From Diadema setosum (lineage: Eukaryota; Echinodermata; Echinoidea; Diadematoida; Diadematidae): a DNA stretch of 64,000 nt. Where the stretch lies: contig CM067070.1 in NCBI GenBank assembly GCA_033980235.1, positions 24,712,199 to 24,776,198 of the forward strand, given 5' to 3'. Position numbers and translations under genes: made by a program. The notes under the pieces were generated by a model. The model did no database searches and was not told the origin of the DNA. It saw only the letters and a list, made by a program, of their open reading frames with translations. Numbering within the stretch: the stretch's first letter is position 1; every line of letters starts with the position of its first letter. Shown piece by piece: positions 46,911 to 57,627 of the stretch.

Positions 46911-47160
46911 CGCGTTTTTTTTAAAGACGGCACAGATTGGGGCATGGCGCGTGTTAAACCTATGGGAAAAACGCTGGGTTATGGTTTTTGGTTATGGTTA
47001 TGGTTAGGGTTAGGGTTAGGGTTGGGGTTAGGATTAGGGTTAGGGTTAGGGTTAGGGTTTGATGGTTAGGGTTAGGATTAGGATTAGGGTTAGGTTTAGG
47101 GATAGGGTCCCCAATAGATTTTTAGTTTCCCCAATCTGTGCCGTCTAAAAAAAACACGCG
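46911..47160. mobile_element. 250-bp MITE with a telomere-like (TTAGGG)n core
   Basis: CGCGTTTTTTTTAAAGACGG then CACAGATTGGGG at 46911-46942 is inverted at 47126-47160 (CCCCAATCTGTGCCGTCTAA then AAAAAACACGCG). Between them, from about 47003 to 47107, is TTAGGG with variants TTAGGA, TTGGGG and TTATGG. The repeat tract is bounded by the inverted termini, so it travels as cargo of the element and is not a chromosome end. Confidence 0.8.
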
Positions 47161-47739
47161 GGTACAGTATCGGATTATTGAACCTGGCGTGTTTCTACAG
47201 CGCTGACACTGGAAACTGCCCCGGAAAGAACTACCTCATTAGACGGTTAAGTTAAGCGGAATCGGTATCGGAATCTGCATCGGAAAGAAACCGTTACTGG
47301 TGTGTTTCTACAGCCCCCTCTATCGGATACAATCCGATAGACCCGGAATTTGGGGTTCTGTAGAAACACGCTGTTTGATACGAAGATTATGAAGTAGAGC
47401 TGTCATCAAGAGTAAAGTGCGTAGGTGTTGCTAAGTAACGTTGCCTTTGTTGTCTTCTTTGCTCATCGCGCAGTCTGTAGTAATGCCAGGGTGCGTGCAT
47501 AATTATGTGCTTGTTATTGTGACATCACAAAAGAAGTTTGCTAAAGCTGTCATCCCCCTCAGCCGATTCATGAGCCGAACTGTGATCGGACCACTGACTA
47601 CACTGAATCGGACTCGGGAAAGTGGGCCAAAGCGTAAGCGCCAAAGAGAAGTCGATAGCGTAGGTCTCTGTAGGAAACTTGCGCCGTGCGCCCGCGTACG
47701 AATTTGACTAAGACACCGGGACCATGCACTTTTAATAAT

Positions 47740-47944
47740 AGAAAGCACATTTGCACGCACCCTGGCATTACTATACAGACTGCGTGATGCGCAGAGAAGA
47801 CAGGGAAGGCAACGTTACTTAGCAACACCTACGCGCTTTACTCTTGATGACAGCTCAACTTCGGCAATCTTCGTATCAATGCTAACGGTGATCGGCAGTA
47901 TCATCAACAGCGCCCTCTACACTACCTGGACTATGCGCCTTTAA
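47740..47944. mobile_element. Truncated inverted copy of the 425-bp TTAA MITE
   Basis: It is the reverse complement of the left half of 48291-48715 and ends CTATGCGCCTTTAA at 47944. It directly abuts the preceding copy, creating a palindrome around 47738. Confidence 0.7.
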
Positions 47945-47949
47945 CAGGA

Positions 47950-48285
47950 TTTGTTCGAAAACCTTCTCCGGGGAAAATACCATGGTAACCCTCAAGCGTC
48001 CCTGTCCCTAGCTGGTCGCTGGATACGCGCCCGTGGAATACTAGTATTGCGCAACCACACGATTTACGTGAATCCTACATAATAGACAGCAGCAGCGCTG
48101 GTCACCATACTGTAGCGCTGGTCACATGACGCCTCCGTGAAAGATTCACCGCGCGTCTACCCTGGTCGACCGCAGGGTAAGATTTCGCCGGTAGCTAAGC
48201 CCCGAGGCTACCCTGCGTTTTATGGCCTGTTAGGACGGGGTTTTATTCACGCATCTTACGAATGTTTGGTTATGTGTGAATGCAC
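47950..48285. other. Spacer between MITE copies, no gene
   Basis: GC-richer sequence with short GCGCTGGTCAC repeats (48095, 48115). Nothing coding recognised. Confidence 0.4.
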
Positions 48286-48290
48286 GCGAT

Positions 48291-48715
48291 GCATAGTCCC
48301 GGTAGTGTAGAGGGCGCTGTTGATACGAAGATTGCAGTGCCGTATAACGGCACTGGAAGATTGCAGTCAAGATTGCCGAAGTTAAGCTGTCATCAAGAGT
48401 AAAACGCGCAGTCGTTGCCAGCTAACGTTGCCTTCGTTGTCTTCTCTGCGCATCACGCAGTCTGTAGTAAGGCCAGAGTGGGTGCATATGTGCTTCTTAG
48501 CTAGTATGACATCACGAAAGAAGTTTGCTAAAGCTGTCATCCCCCTCAGCCGAATCATGAGCCGATCTGTGATCGGACCACTGACTACAGTGGATCGGAC
48601 TTCTTCAGACTAAGAAAAATGGATCAAAGCGTATACGCTAAAGTGGAGTCGATAGCGTAGGTCTCTATAGGAAACTTGCGCATTCGACTAAACCACTGGG
48701 ACCATGTGCCTTTAA
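48291..48715. mobile_element. 425-bp TTAA-type MITE, best preserved copy
   Basis: GCATAGTCCCGGTAGTGTAG at the left and CACTGGGACCATGTGCCTTT at the right, ending TTAA at 48715. The left TTAA is eroded. This copy defines the family that is broken up between 43895 and 47944. No coding capacity. Confidence 0.78.
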
Positions 48716-48719
48716 TTTG

Positions 48720-49156
48720 CTAATGTGTAAAGGTACAATATTGTCACAGAGACTGAGAGAACAAAATGAAGGGAAGATTTTTTTTCCCCTCTTCCACAGG
48801 GTGTTTTATTCATACACATATTCAGAAAGTCACATTTACAAATAATTTTTTTAATACAAAACAGAATAATAATTTGGTTATCGACAAACAGTGGCCTACT
48901 GCACTTGGACCATAACAAAATTTCTTTAACTTTTTTTACAACATATAACTTATATCATTCTTTTATTTTATTGGCAGAAATAACCCTGAAAACACTGTGA
49001 ATATCATTTAATTTTAATATTCAAAAGCACTTAATAAATAAAGCCCATTTTTTCACAAATTTTTTTCCCTACTATTCATTTGACTTATACATTTTTCCAT
49101 CTAAAAATAACATTTTATCTCAGATAGTATATGTTCGAATGACGGAACGGCTTTTT
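48720..49156. other. AT-rich, probably 3' tail of the antisense LINE fragment
   Basis: It lies just downstream, on the minus strand, of the LINE fragment at 49157-49468. It contains T runs and no other feature. Confidence 0.35.
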
Positions 49157-49468
49157 TTAATTTCGCTGAAAATTTTCTCTTCTTATAACAATCACCAAAC
49201 AGGTTAATGCATCGTTGTTGAGACCATAAAATCCGAATAACTTATGTTGGTTTGTAAATACAATTTGTTTATCTATCTTCAAAAGTAACCATCGCTCAAA
49301 CTTATTCCATATATTATTTGAATAAGGACATGAACAGAATATATGCATTATGGTTTCCTTACTGTCATTACAAAACGTACACTTTTTATCTGTTACAAAA
49401 CCAAATTTTAATAGATCGTCTTTCATGTATAATATTCTGTTGAGAATCTTAAATTGAAACCACCTCAT
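49157..49468 (-). pseudogene. LINE reverse transcriptase C-terminal (zinc-finger-like) fragment
   Basis: It encodes WFQFKILNRILYMKDDLLKF, then CTFCNDSKETIMHIFCSCPY and WNKFERWLLL. The C-x2-C...H-x3-C pattern after an FKILNRIL helix is the conserved tail found downstream of the polymerase domain in many LINEs. The preceding polymerase is missing and it ends abruptly, so it is a 5'-truncated dead copy. It lies antisense in the candidate gene's intron. Confidence 0.8.
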
Positions 49469-49558
49469 ATTAATATCAATAGTTGATTGAAAAGGGAAGA
49501 AGGGAAGGGAAGACTTACTTTCGAACGAGCTTCTGCCTCCTGCCAGGAAGTCTGTTAA

Positions 49559-49916
49559 AGGCGTAATTTACCATTTGAAGCAAAAACCCAGCATTAGTGC
49601 TTCAAAATAGTTCTAAAATGTGAGTTAGTGATCTATACAACCAATGTAAAAATTTGAACACAAATAATAAATTGATGTCAATTAAGTGTTGTTGAATATA
49701 CAAAATGTGAACAATAGTTAACATTTAATGTTTCGAGACTTAAGCGTCTACAGTTATGGTTTAATAAGAAAAATACTGATACCTTATATTTTAGGCTTTA
49801 TAGCAAATATTTATATGGTAGGATGTTTTGTGACACAACTGACCTATACACATATGCATCAAGAGTGATATCTTGAACATTCTTAAAACCACTGCTCTCA
49901 AAGGTAAATAGGCCCT
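49559..49916. mobile_element. 358-bp TTAA-flanked MITE (family of 13735 and 55615)
   Basis: AGGCGTAATTTACCATTTG at the left and GGTAAATAGGCCCT at the right are imperfect inverted ends, with TTAA at 49555-49558 and 49917-49920. The interior matches the other two copies. Confidence 0.8.
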
Positions 49917-49924
49917 TTAACATA

Positions 49925-50460
49925 GAAATAATCCATCTTTAGTATTATTTGATCGGTGGCACCGAAATCGTGGAAATCAAATTATTGCTTTCGGGTGTTT
50001 CGGACCAATTAAATTCGGACATGGAGTGTTTTATACTTTAGAAATGCGTTCTTCTATACAGTTTTCATTGTTTCGTGAGAAAAAGATGGACGTATGACGG
50101 AAACACTTGTTTGTACTTTATCAGCAGAAGATCTAATGTTCGTAACACCGTCAAAATTAAAAATTGCTTGAAGGACGTCTTACTATATCCGAAATTAGTA
50201 CTGCCTAGATTAATATTCATGAAACTTGGGTTTTAACTTTTGTTGTGCTTTTCTTCTGTACAATCATCATGCTGTTGAAGAAAAAAGAAAAGTGAACAAA
50301 ACAAAAAAAAAATGTTTACTGAAGGCAGGCCAAAGACAGTATTTTTTTTTTATTAAGCATTATTTTGCCCGTTAGACTGAGACAAACTTTTGCACAATTA
50401 CAAGAAAACACCCACGCATGATTATAAATCTCTCTATCTCTGTCTTCATTATGTATCAAC
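49925..50460. other. Intron sequence, nothing recognised
   Basis: No exon or repeat could be supported. Confidence 0.4.
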
Positions 50461-50461
50461 T

Positions 50462-50576
<115 letters not shown>

Positions 50577-50579
50577 CTT

Positions 50580-51073
50580 ATATATTTATATATATTTGTT
50601 GTTGGTATTATTGTAAATATTGTTGCTATAATGATTATCATATAAACTTGTATAAATAAGGCTTGATAACAGCAATGGCCCTGGCCTGGAGGAAAAAGAT
50701 ATTGTCACAGATGGACAAAGCACGTGATATTTGAAGCACTTTATCATACCTGTCAGTGTTCACGTAATTGTCGTGGTTATTTTCTTGTTTTTTTAAAATC
50801 ATACTTACTGTTTTCGCTCCACCAACAAAGTACAGTGTCATAGTTCACAGTGTAAAGTGAAGAAAAACGCTTTCCATGAACCTTGCATATTTCATCCGGT
50901 GCATAAATATGTGGTGATGATGAATAGACTTTATAAACATTGGACAATTTAATGAAAGATATTTGTACTTGGAATTATGTATATTTGATATGTGCATATT
51001 ATGCAGTGATATGATTATGCTTCAAAAACATCGGACAATATTAATGCGCCATATTTATACTTCATTGTACATT

Positions 51074-51119
<46 letters not shown>

Positions 51120-51230
51120 TATAAAAGATAGATGTAGAATAACAAATTCATGCTTCATCGTTGTTGTAAGTGGAAATTGAAAGTTATTTTGTTCTAAGTT
51201 CTTTGTTTACTGTCTTGTTGTGCACACTAG
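50580..51230. other. Intron sequence with a (TA)n tract at 51074-51124
   Basis: Nothing coding until the acceptor GTTGTGCACACTAG at 51217-51230. Confidence 0.45.
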
Positions 51231-51380
51231 ATGGATGCACGCAAGAAGGTCAAGTTCCAAGGGATTATGGTTAGCTCACACAAGGGATGCTCTGACACCA
51301 CATTTACACTGACCTACTCAAGTAACTCGGCCAGAATTCTCCACTATCTGAAGTCAACATGTGGCCATGACAATACAAAG
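51231..51380 (+). CDS. Candidate exon: middle of an F5/8 type C (discoidin)-like domain
   Basis: A 50-codon phase 0-0 exon encoding MDARKKVKFQGIMVSSHKGC, SDTTFTLTYSSNSARI and KSTCGHDNTK. It matches the D...V..f.GI...G pattern of the central strands of discoidin domains (lipid- or glycan-binding beta-barrels of secreted and adhesion proteins), with YSSNS in place of the usual YS.DG. The acceptor CACACTAG is good. The donor, AAAG then GTGTCA, is weak, but the next exon begins with V-F-T, the residues expected to follow. The apparent stop at 51432 lies in the neighbouring MITE and is intronic. Confidence 0.6.
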
Positions 51381-51410
51381 GTGTCACATTACGTAATGAG
51401 CTTATGTCTT

Positions 51411-52091
51411 TGTGACAGTACATCACAAAACTAACAAAAAGTCGCGCCTCTTGATTTTTTTACGTGAGGACTAAAAAAAAAAAAAATAAAAATAGGTGAA
51501 ACGGGTCAACCAAGTCAATAGCGACTTGTTCATATCTTCTGAAAGAGCTATTCTTTTCATACATTAATCTGTGTTTTCGGCAGTTTTTCAACATTTTTTT
51601 TTTTTTTTAGGAGGTACATTAGTGTGAACAGGCATGTCTTAGAGGCAACTTTTCATTTCTTAAAATCCCTTTACACATTCTTCCCTTTCGACTCTGACAA
51701 CTTTTGAAAGCGTACAGCTACTGCTCTGAAAGTTGATATTCGACATAGAAAGAATAATGTGTCAATGGAGCATTAGGAAGTTTAGCTTAATTTGATAATC
51801 CCTTCATTGTTGTTGCTGCGGAGATTAACAACCTTTTTTTTTTTGTTCCCATTCATTGCACAGCTAACATGGCTTGAATAAAGACCCTATAGTATACACT
51901 TTAGAGCCTCTTTTCACTGTAAACACTTTTTCCAGATTATGTGTTTTCTTTTCAATGTTTAGATAGGTTAGGAGAGTCCATTGAATTGATTTGTATATCA
52001 TTTTAAAATCAAGGTCTTGTCTCTCAGAATTCTGCCCTTAACTTAAAACCATGTCTTGTGACCTTTTGTTGGTTTTGTGATGCAGGGTCAC
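51411..52091. mobile_element. 680-bp MITE, GTGAC..TGCATCACAAAAC ends, copy 1 of 3
   Basis: TGTGACAGTACATCACAAAA then CTAACAAAAAGTC at the left is inverted at the right (CTTTTGTTGGTTTTGTGATG then CAGGGTCACA). It matches 53511-54108 and 55151-56296 at the ends and in parts of the interior. It starts only about 30 bp after the exon at 51231-51380. Confidence 0.78.
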
Positions 52092-52352
52092 ATATATAAT
52101 ACGATCATACACGTATGTAAAAAATCAAGTTTGATGCGGAAAAAGAAAAACAAGACGTTGACTATCGGTCAGCATCGAACTCTCGCAATATATAATGGTA
52201 CATACTTTTACCTGTCTGAAAGGCTCGATTTGATTAGCAAGTTCTCAGTTGAGCAAATCTGTATTAGTGTATGTTGGCATGTACTCTTGCTTACCATGAG
52301 TTCGGCGGATTTCAATTCTATGAGAGAAAGGAACATTATGATATGTAATAGG

Positions 52353-52354
<2 letters not shown>

Positions 52355-52414
<60 letters not shown>
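52355..52414. repeat. (TA)n followed by (GA)n
   Basis: A compound microsatellite about 50 bp upstream of the next exon's acceptor region. Confidence 0.9.
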
Positions 52415-52419
<5 letters not shown>

Positions 52420-52466
52420 ATTATTGTCGACTAATGCAATTTTTTTCGCAAATGTTTCATTTTCAG

Positions 52467-52599
52467 GTCTTCACAATTTTTGATGAAAGTTATGACAAAA
52501 TTTTGTATAGCTTTCCCTACGCCTTGGATCTCCGGTTTCTCTCGATCTCCTTGAAGCCCACAAGTAGCTGTACTTACATGACGTTTGAACCGTTACCAG
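52467..52599 (+). CDS. Candidate exon: C-terminal part of the F5/8 type C-like domain
   Basis: Acceptor TTTCATTTTCAG and donor CCAG then GTGAGT. It encodes VFTIFDESYDKILYSFPYAL then DLRFLSISLKPTSSCTYMTF and EPLP. F.....N/D......f....aR.l.I......C.....E is the closing strand pattern of discoidin domains, and here DLRFLSISLKP...C...FE fits well. It enters in phase 0, as required by the exon at 51231, and leaves one base in phase 1. Confidence 0.62.
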
Positions 52600-52609
52600 G
52601 TGAGTCAAA

Positions 52610-53505
52610 ATTTGAAGTAAGATAAACCAGAAAGTTTGCTTTCATAATCCCACCAAGAAGACAAAAGTGAGAGGACATTGATATCTTAAGAGATAGTTCT
52701 GTATGATTATCCACCCTTTGTGTATTAATTTCCCACTACTTATTTTTCCACGATGCTTGTTTTAATTGTCAAAATGGTAAATAGTAGAGAGAAAGAGAGA
52801 GAGAATTTGAATATTTGATTTGCTTTGATAAAATACATGTACCTGTACATTTATTCTTTGTGTAACATTCAGTGGAAAACAAACTTTAACAGACTATAGT
52901 TACGTACAAATATATTACCCCTTTTCCTGGTTGAAGCGTCGTTTGATCAAACATTTCTGATGATTATCTTGGAATTTATTTCATCCCCATCGTACACGAA
53001 AATTAGATATTAATGATGCATTGATAATTTAGAATATAAAAGAAAAAAAGTACTTCTGCTATAAAGAGGTAATTTTCGAAGAATAAATGCTTCTGATTGG
53101 ACAGAGTCATACACTTTGCAAAATGCCGATATTGGAATTAATATGGTTAAATCTTCGGGGTTTTTTAATGTATTAAAATGTTTCTCTGATAAAAATTGAA
53201 CATACAACAAGATTCTAGGAATTCTATGAGCTTCTAAGTGTACGTGTTTCTTCCTTCTGTCAAACGAAGTAGTGATTTATAACATTTTGATGAAATGAAA
53301 TAGAATTAATATTCCACCTTAACTACAGTTCTTATTGAGATACTGTTACTAAGATATTTGGAATTGAAAAAAAAAAACGTAATATCGTAATAATCGACTA
53401 TCTTTAGTTTAACATGAAATAAAAAGAACTGGAGAATCATTCGTATGCCATCTGATTATAATCATTCGTGAGGACTTGCTCTCGTGATTTGTAGGCATTC
53501 ACACT
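52610..53505. other. Intron sequence, nothing recognised
   Basis: AT-rich, with a short (GA)n at 52789-52803. No exon seen. Confidence 0.4.
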
Positions 53506-53510
53506 GGCAT

Positions 53511-54108
53511 ATGTGACGCTGCATCACAAAACCAACAAAAAGTCGCCAGACATAGATTTCTGGTTAAGAACAGATTTTGAATGAGCAGACTGTGAGCTTT
53601 GAAATGATGTATAACTGAATTCGAATTGACTCTCCTAATCTATCTAAATATTGGAAAGAAAACACACTCTTTGGAGTAAAGGGTCGATTCAAGCTCGTAA
53701 TATTTACCAATCTGTGCTGGCTGTGCGAACAATGCGACATAAAAAGAATGTAACCACCGTAGCAAGAACAATGAAGATTAAACTGAAATTGAGCGCGCAC
53801 TATGAACAAATTCTGTTTCAAAGCAGTAGCATTATTTTTTTTTTTCAAAAGTTATTAGAATTGAAAGTGAACAATACGCAAATTATTTTCAAGAAATGAA
53901 AACAGGTCTCTTAGGTTTTAGATAAACTACTACAAGCACACACTTTCCTATTGATTTCATGATCCCAAACTTATAAATAATGTAGAAAAATACTCGTATC
54001 TCTTTCATTGAATATGAAAAACTGAAGATTGAATTTGAGTTTTCCACACACAAAAAAATTAAGGGTTGTGACTTTTTTTTTTGTTTTGTGATGCACATGC
54101 AGTCACAT
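53511..54108. mobile_element. 600-bp MITE, GTGAC..TGCATCACAAAAC ends, copy 2 of 3
   Basis: ATGTGACGCTGCATCACAAA then ACCAACAAAAAGTCGC at the left, with the complement at the right ending CAGTCACAT at 54108. It lies between two candidate exons. Confidence 0.8.
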
Positions 54109-54158
54109 ATAGAGAGGTCTTACGTCACTTTGAAACTTTTTCTGTGTTACATCATCAG

Positions 54159-54194
54159 TTGAAGACAGCCAAAGAAGACAACAAACTACACTCG
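54159..54194 (+). CDS. Candidate 36-base micro-exon (phase 1-1)
   Basis: ACATCATCAG and GTAAGT bracket exactly 12 codons' worth of sequence. In the phase set by the previous exon it reads VEDSQRRQQTTL with a shared Gly/Glu codon at the far edge. It is a polar linker between the discoidin-like domain and the next block. Because it is 36 bases with equal phases, skipping it keeps the frame, so it could be alternatively spliced. Support is splice signals and phase only. Confidence 0.4.
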
Positions 54195-54199
54195 GTAAG

Positions 54200-54770
54200 T
54201 GTATTCGGTAGGTGATCTCAAAGATGCACAAAAGTTGTAGACGCATGGCCTTTGGCTGCCTTGGCACATAGTTGTTTCTTGAGCCAAAGCAAATTTACAT
54301 CCAAAGACACACGCTGTATTTACTAAAATGGCTTCTGATTTGCATAACGTGAAAGTGACTGCATATTTGAAACAAATCCAAGGGGTATAAATATATAAAT
54401 TTTACATGTATGTAATAAAATGATAAATTCGTGAGAATTGAATTTTCCATTTATAATACGTGTAGTATGAATCGCAAGGAGACTGCGAGGAAAAATAAAA
54501 TGGTCTGTAGTAATGAAGATAAACACTCGGTTCAAATGATCTTGTCCTCAATTCTCGTTGCAAGCCGTTTTACCCACAAGTATTGATATAAACCTAGCCC
54601 TTTACAACCTCTACTTGTAAAAATCCTCATCGAAACAGATATTATCAAAAGAAAAGAAATGCAGTGTAAATGATACTAGCTTCAATCTTGTCCTCAACTA
54701 ACACTTTCCCTTACTGATGTTCTGATGTGCATGTACCCATCTTGTTTCTGTTCCCTCCCATTTCGATTGG
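54200..54770. other. Intron sequence, nothing recognised
   Basis: No repeat or exon identified before the acceptor at 54775. Confidence 0.4.
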
Positions 54771-54775
54771 TACAG

Positions 54776-55044
54776 AAACAGAGTGCGTCTTTTCCAAAGC
54801 CGGTATACGGTCGTATATACCCCATTACACGATTTCATTATATAGTAAGCAAATTACAATGTCACCCAGTACTACCTGGTGCACTCAAAGTGTCACTTTC
54901 CGAGCTTTCTTAACCGGTCAGTACATGATCTACGGATTTCGAATCATGTCCGTGGATGTGATATCTGCTGTTATCAGCGCCTTCGTCACAGAGGGCGGCT
55001 ACTATGAGACACGTCTTATGCCGGTGAACCCGTCTGACACAGAA
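54776..55044 (+). CDS. Candidate exon of the SRCR/discoidin gene, unknown or second discoidin-like segment
   Basis: A pyrimidine-rich acceptor (TTCGATTGGTACAG) and strong donor (GAA then GTAAGT) bracket 269 bases, entering in phase 1 and leaving in phase 0. It encodes ETECVFSKAGIRSYIPHYTI, SLYSKQITMSPSTTWCTQSV, TFRAFLTGQYMIYGFRIMSV and VISAVISAFVTEGGYYETRL. The segment FRIMSVDVISAVISAFVTEGG loosely parallels MDARKKVKFQGIMVSSHKG of the earlier exon, so it may begin a second discoidin-like unit. I cannot assign it firmly. The gene would have to continue beyond 55 kb, but no later exon is visible in this window. Confidence 0.55.
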
Positions 55045-55150
55045 GTAAGTACAAACTGTAAAATAATGTTGCTTTTGTGACAGTGAAGTACACTGGCAGG
55101 CAAAACAACAATTCAAGGGAATATCATGTATATGTATATTGCCTAAATAG

Positions 55151-56296
55151 GTGACCCTGCATCACAAAAAAAAAACCAAATCGCCAAACAAGGATTTTAG
55201 TTAATGGCTGATGGAAAACAATCTAAGCTTTAAAATGATGTGTAGCTCCATTGAAATGGACTCTCCTAACCTATCTAAATACTGGAAAGAAAGCATACAT
55301 TCTGGAAAAAATGCGAACCTATAAAAGAGGCTCTGAAGGACAGTGTCTATTCAAGCGTTTAATCTTCACCAAACAGTGCTAGCTGTGCGATGAATGGAAG
55401 TAAAAAAAAAAACAGTGTGTAAACCACCGTCCGGAGCATTATAGCTCAATTGAATTGACTCTCGTAAGCGCTAAATCTTCACCAAACAGTGCTAGCTGTG
55501 CGATAAAATGGGACAAAAAAGAGGGTGTAAACCACTGGAGCAACAACAATTAAGAGATTATCAGACTAGGCTGAAATTGAATAAGCTATATTACCAAATT
55601 TTGTCCAAGATTAAAGGCATTTTCTACCATTTGCAGATAAAACAAAACCCCGGCCTTGGTGCTTCAAAATAGTTCTAAAATATGAGTTTGACATAGAAAC
55701 AACCGACATTGTAAAAATTCTAATCAGAATAATCAATGTAAAGTATTGTTAAATATGCAAATGTGAATAATAGTTACGATAAGATTGTTTCTAGACTAAA
55801 CCGTCTACAGTTATGATTTAATGAGAAAAACAGTGATATCTCCCTATATTTTAGGTTTTATTGCAATTCTTTTTTATATGATAGGACGTTTGGTGATACA
55901 ACTGACCTACACATATGCATCAAAACCCCTAATGTGATAACTAAAAAAAAATAATAATAAAATCACTGCTCCCAAAGGTAAATTGTATCTTTAATGCCAA
56001 CTTTCATAGCCTCATCCCTTCAAAAGATACTGAGACTTGAAGATGAAAAGTATGCAAAAGGGTTATCAAGAAATGAAAACTACACACTACTAAAAAAAGT
56101 TGTAGAAAAAACAGCTGAAAATGCGCTTTCACATTCATTTTATGATCCCAAACTTAAGGATAATGTAGAAGAAGGGTAGCTCTTTCAGAAAATATGAAAA
56201 ACCCAATATTGCCTTGGTTGACCCGTTTTGCCTTTTTTGCGTCCTCATGTAAATAACAGGGGTGCGACTTTTGGTTCGTTTTGTGATGCACGGTCT
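55151..56296. mobile_element. 1.15-kb MITE, GTGACCCTGCATCACAAA ends, copy 3 of 3, with a nested insertion
   Basis: GTGACCCTGCATCACAAAAA at the left and the complementary GTTTTGTGATGCACGGTC at the right. A segment with CTTCACCAAACAGTGCTAGC is duplicated inside (about 55366 and 55480). The excess length over copies 1 and 2 is explained by the TTAA element at 55615-55990. Confidence 0.78.
55615..55990. mobile_element. 376-bp TTAA-flanked MITE nested in another MITE
   Basis: TTAA at 55611-55614 and 55991-55994. Ends AGGCATTTTCTACCATTTGC and GGTAAATTGTATCT. The interior aligns with 49559-49916 and 13735-14024. Confidence 0.78.
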
Positions 56297-56375
56297 TGTT
56301 ATACAGTGAGAGAAGATTGAAAGGCATTCCACGGACGCAGCAAGTTGGACCCCTTCCTAGTTAGTAGCTAGTAAA

Positions 56376-57388
56376 GGCTCGGTCACAAATGCCTTTACGA
56401 ACTGTTACGAACGCCGTACGAACGATTTTTAGACAATTTCGTAAGATCTTCTTGAGAAGGCCGTACGAAACCAGCGTTCGTAGACCGTTCGTATGTTCGT
56501 AGTCTAGTCGATGGTCTTGTCCAAGTTTTTTTTTTTTTTAACTTCGTATGAACATTGTAAGAACTACGCAAGATTTTGTAGGGTCGATAGACAGTTCTAG
56601 AAGCCTTAAATTCTTACGATGATTGTAAGAACGTCTTAAGTTGTTCATAGAGGGGTCTTTCGTCTTTCGTAAGATGGCCGTAAGTCTGACGAAAGTATAA
56701 AGCTACGGTCACAAAGCTTTGTACGAACAATGCGAATGTTACTGTTCTTACGAATTCTGGAATTCGTAAAGATTCGTAGATCGGACACAGATTCTTACGG
56801 CCTTCTTACGAATTTCGTACGAACGCTGTTCAATTTGCAAGAACAACTTAAGACCTTTTAGAGAAACGAAATGATTTTCAGTTATACAATGGCCGTAGAA
56901 TTCGTAAGTTTTTCGTAAGAATGCCCTGAATTATTCTTTCGTCAGACTTACGGGCATCATACGATTTCTTTTTGTCGTAAATTGATCGTACCTGCAACTC
57001 ACGGCACTCTTAAATCATTCGTAAGAAGATTTCACGATTTTTTGTATATTGTGTGAGGTTGTTAAAAAGACGCTGCCATGTCCTGTCGAAAATTATGTAA
57101 CAGTTGAAAGAAGGCTTGTAGAATTTTCTCTCGATCCTACAAAATCTTGCGTAGTTCTTACAATGTTCGTACGATGTTCATACGGCCGTCTTACAAAGAG
57201 AGGGTTTCGTACGGAGTTAAAAAAAATCTTGGACAAGACCACCGACCAGGCTACGAACTTACGAACGGTCTACGAACGGTCTACGAACGCTGGTTCCGTA
57301 CGGCCTTCTTAAGAAGATCTTACGAAATCGTCTAAAAATCGTTCGTACGGCGTTCGTAGCAGTTCGTAAAGGCATTTCTGACCGAGCC
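56376..57388. mobile_element. 1-kb foldback element with GGCTCGGTCACAAATGCC ends
   Basis: Arms 56376-56696 and 56936-57388 are inverted (CGTACGAACGATTTTTAGAC against GTCTAAAAATCGTTCGTACG). They are studded with TTCGTACGAAC, CTTACGAA and GTTCGTA motifs in both directions. The loop (56699-56935) is itself a separate sequence repeated at 62712-62963. AAA flanks both ends. Confidence 0.8.
56699..56935. repeat. Loop segment beginning AAAGCTACGGTCACAAAGC, inverted copy at 62712-62963
   Basis: It starts AAAGCTACGGTCACAAAGCT and contains CAGTTATACAATGGCCGTAG and GTTCTTGCAAATT-like stretches. The same sequence in reverse ends CTTTGTGACCGTAGCTTT at 62963. It appears to be one arm of a further foldback family. 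Confidence 0.75.
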
Positions 57389-57627
57389 AAAGACCCCAGT
57401 CACAGAATGCTCTGCGTCCGGAGTTACGTCCAAAAAAGTCATTTTTCCTGCGGACTCTCGCGGATCCCTTGCCGTCACAAGAAATTTTTACAAAAAAAAA
57501 ATACGGAAAAAATGCGGGCGATACGGACAGATACGATCAGATGCGGACACCTGCGTCCACTTGCGGATAATCTTAACGAATTGACACCTTATTTGTTTTT
57601 TCGACTTGCGTAAACTTCCGAATACTT

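Larger units (their letters stand above)
44172..47373. mobile_element. 3.2-kb element with CAGCGTGTTTCTACAG termini, nested in a MITE
   Basis: CAGCGTGTTTCTACAGAGAA at the left and TTCTGTAGAAACACGCTG at the right are inverted. GAATCCGATAGACC pairs with the matching subterminal sequence at about 47330-47342. GTGTTTCTACAG also recurs internally (about 44248, 47187, 47305), implying smaller copies or repeated ends. The empty-site sequence is visible at 47884-47890 in inverted form. No transposase ORF is apparent. Most of its length is the AACGTT-rich sequence described separately. Confidence 0.7.
44104..47735. mobile_element. TTAA-type MITE interrupted by a 3.2-kb element
   Basis: The left end TTAAAGGGGCATAGTCCCGG (44104) and right end GGGACCATGCACTTTTAA (47735) bound a copy of the 425-bp family at 48291-48715. 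The 44172-47373 element is inserted in its left half. The related copies at 47740-47944 and 48291-48715 show the uninterrupted join. The two halves together account for the normal MITE length. Confidence 0.75.

Noticed and set aside
47003..47107. A chromosome end or fusion point
   Set aside because: The TTAGGG tract is only about 100 bp, degenerate, and enclosed by transposon-like inverted termini.
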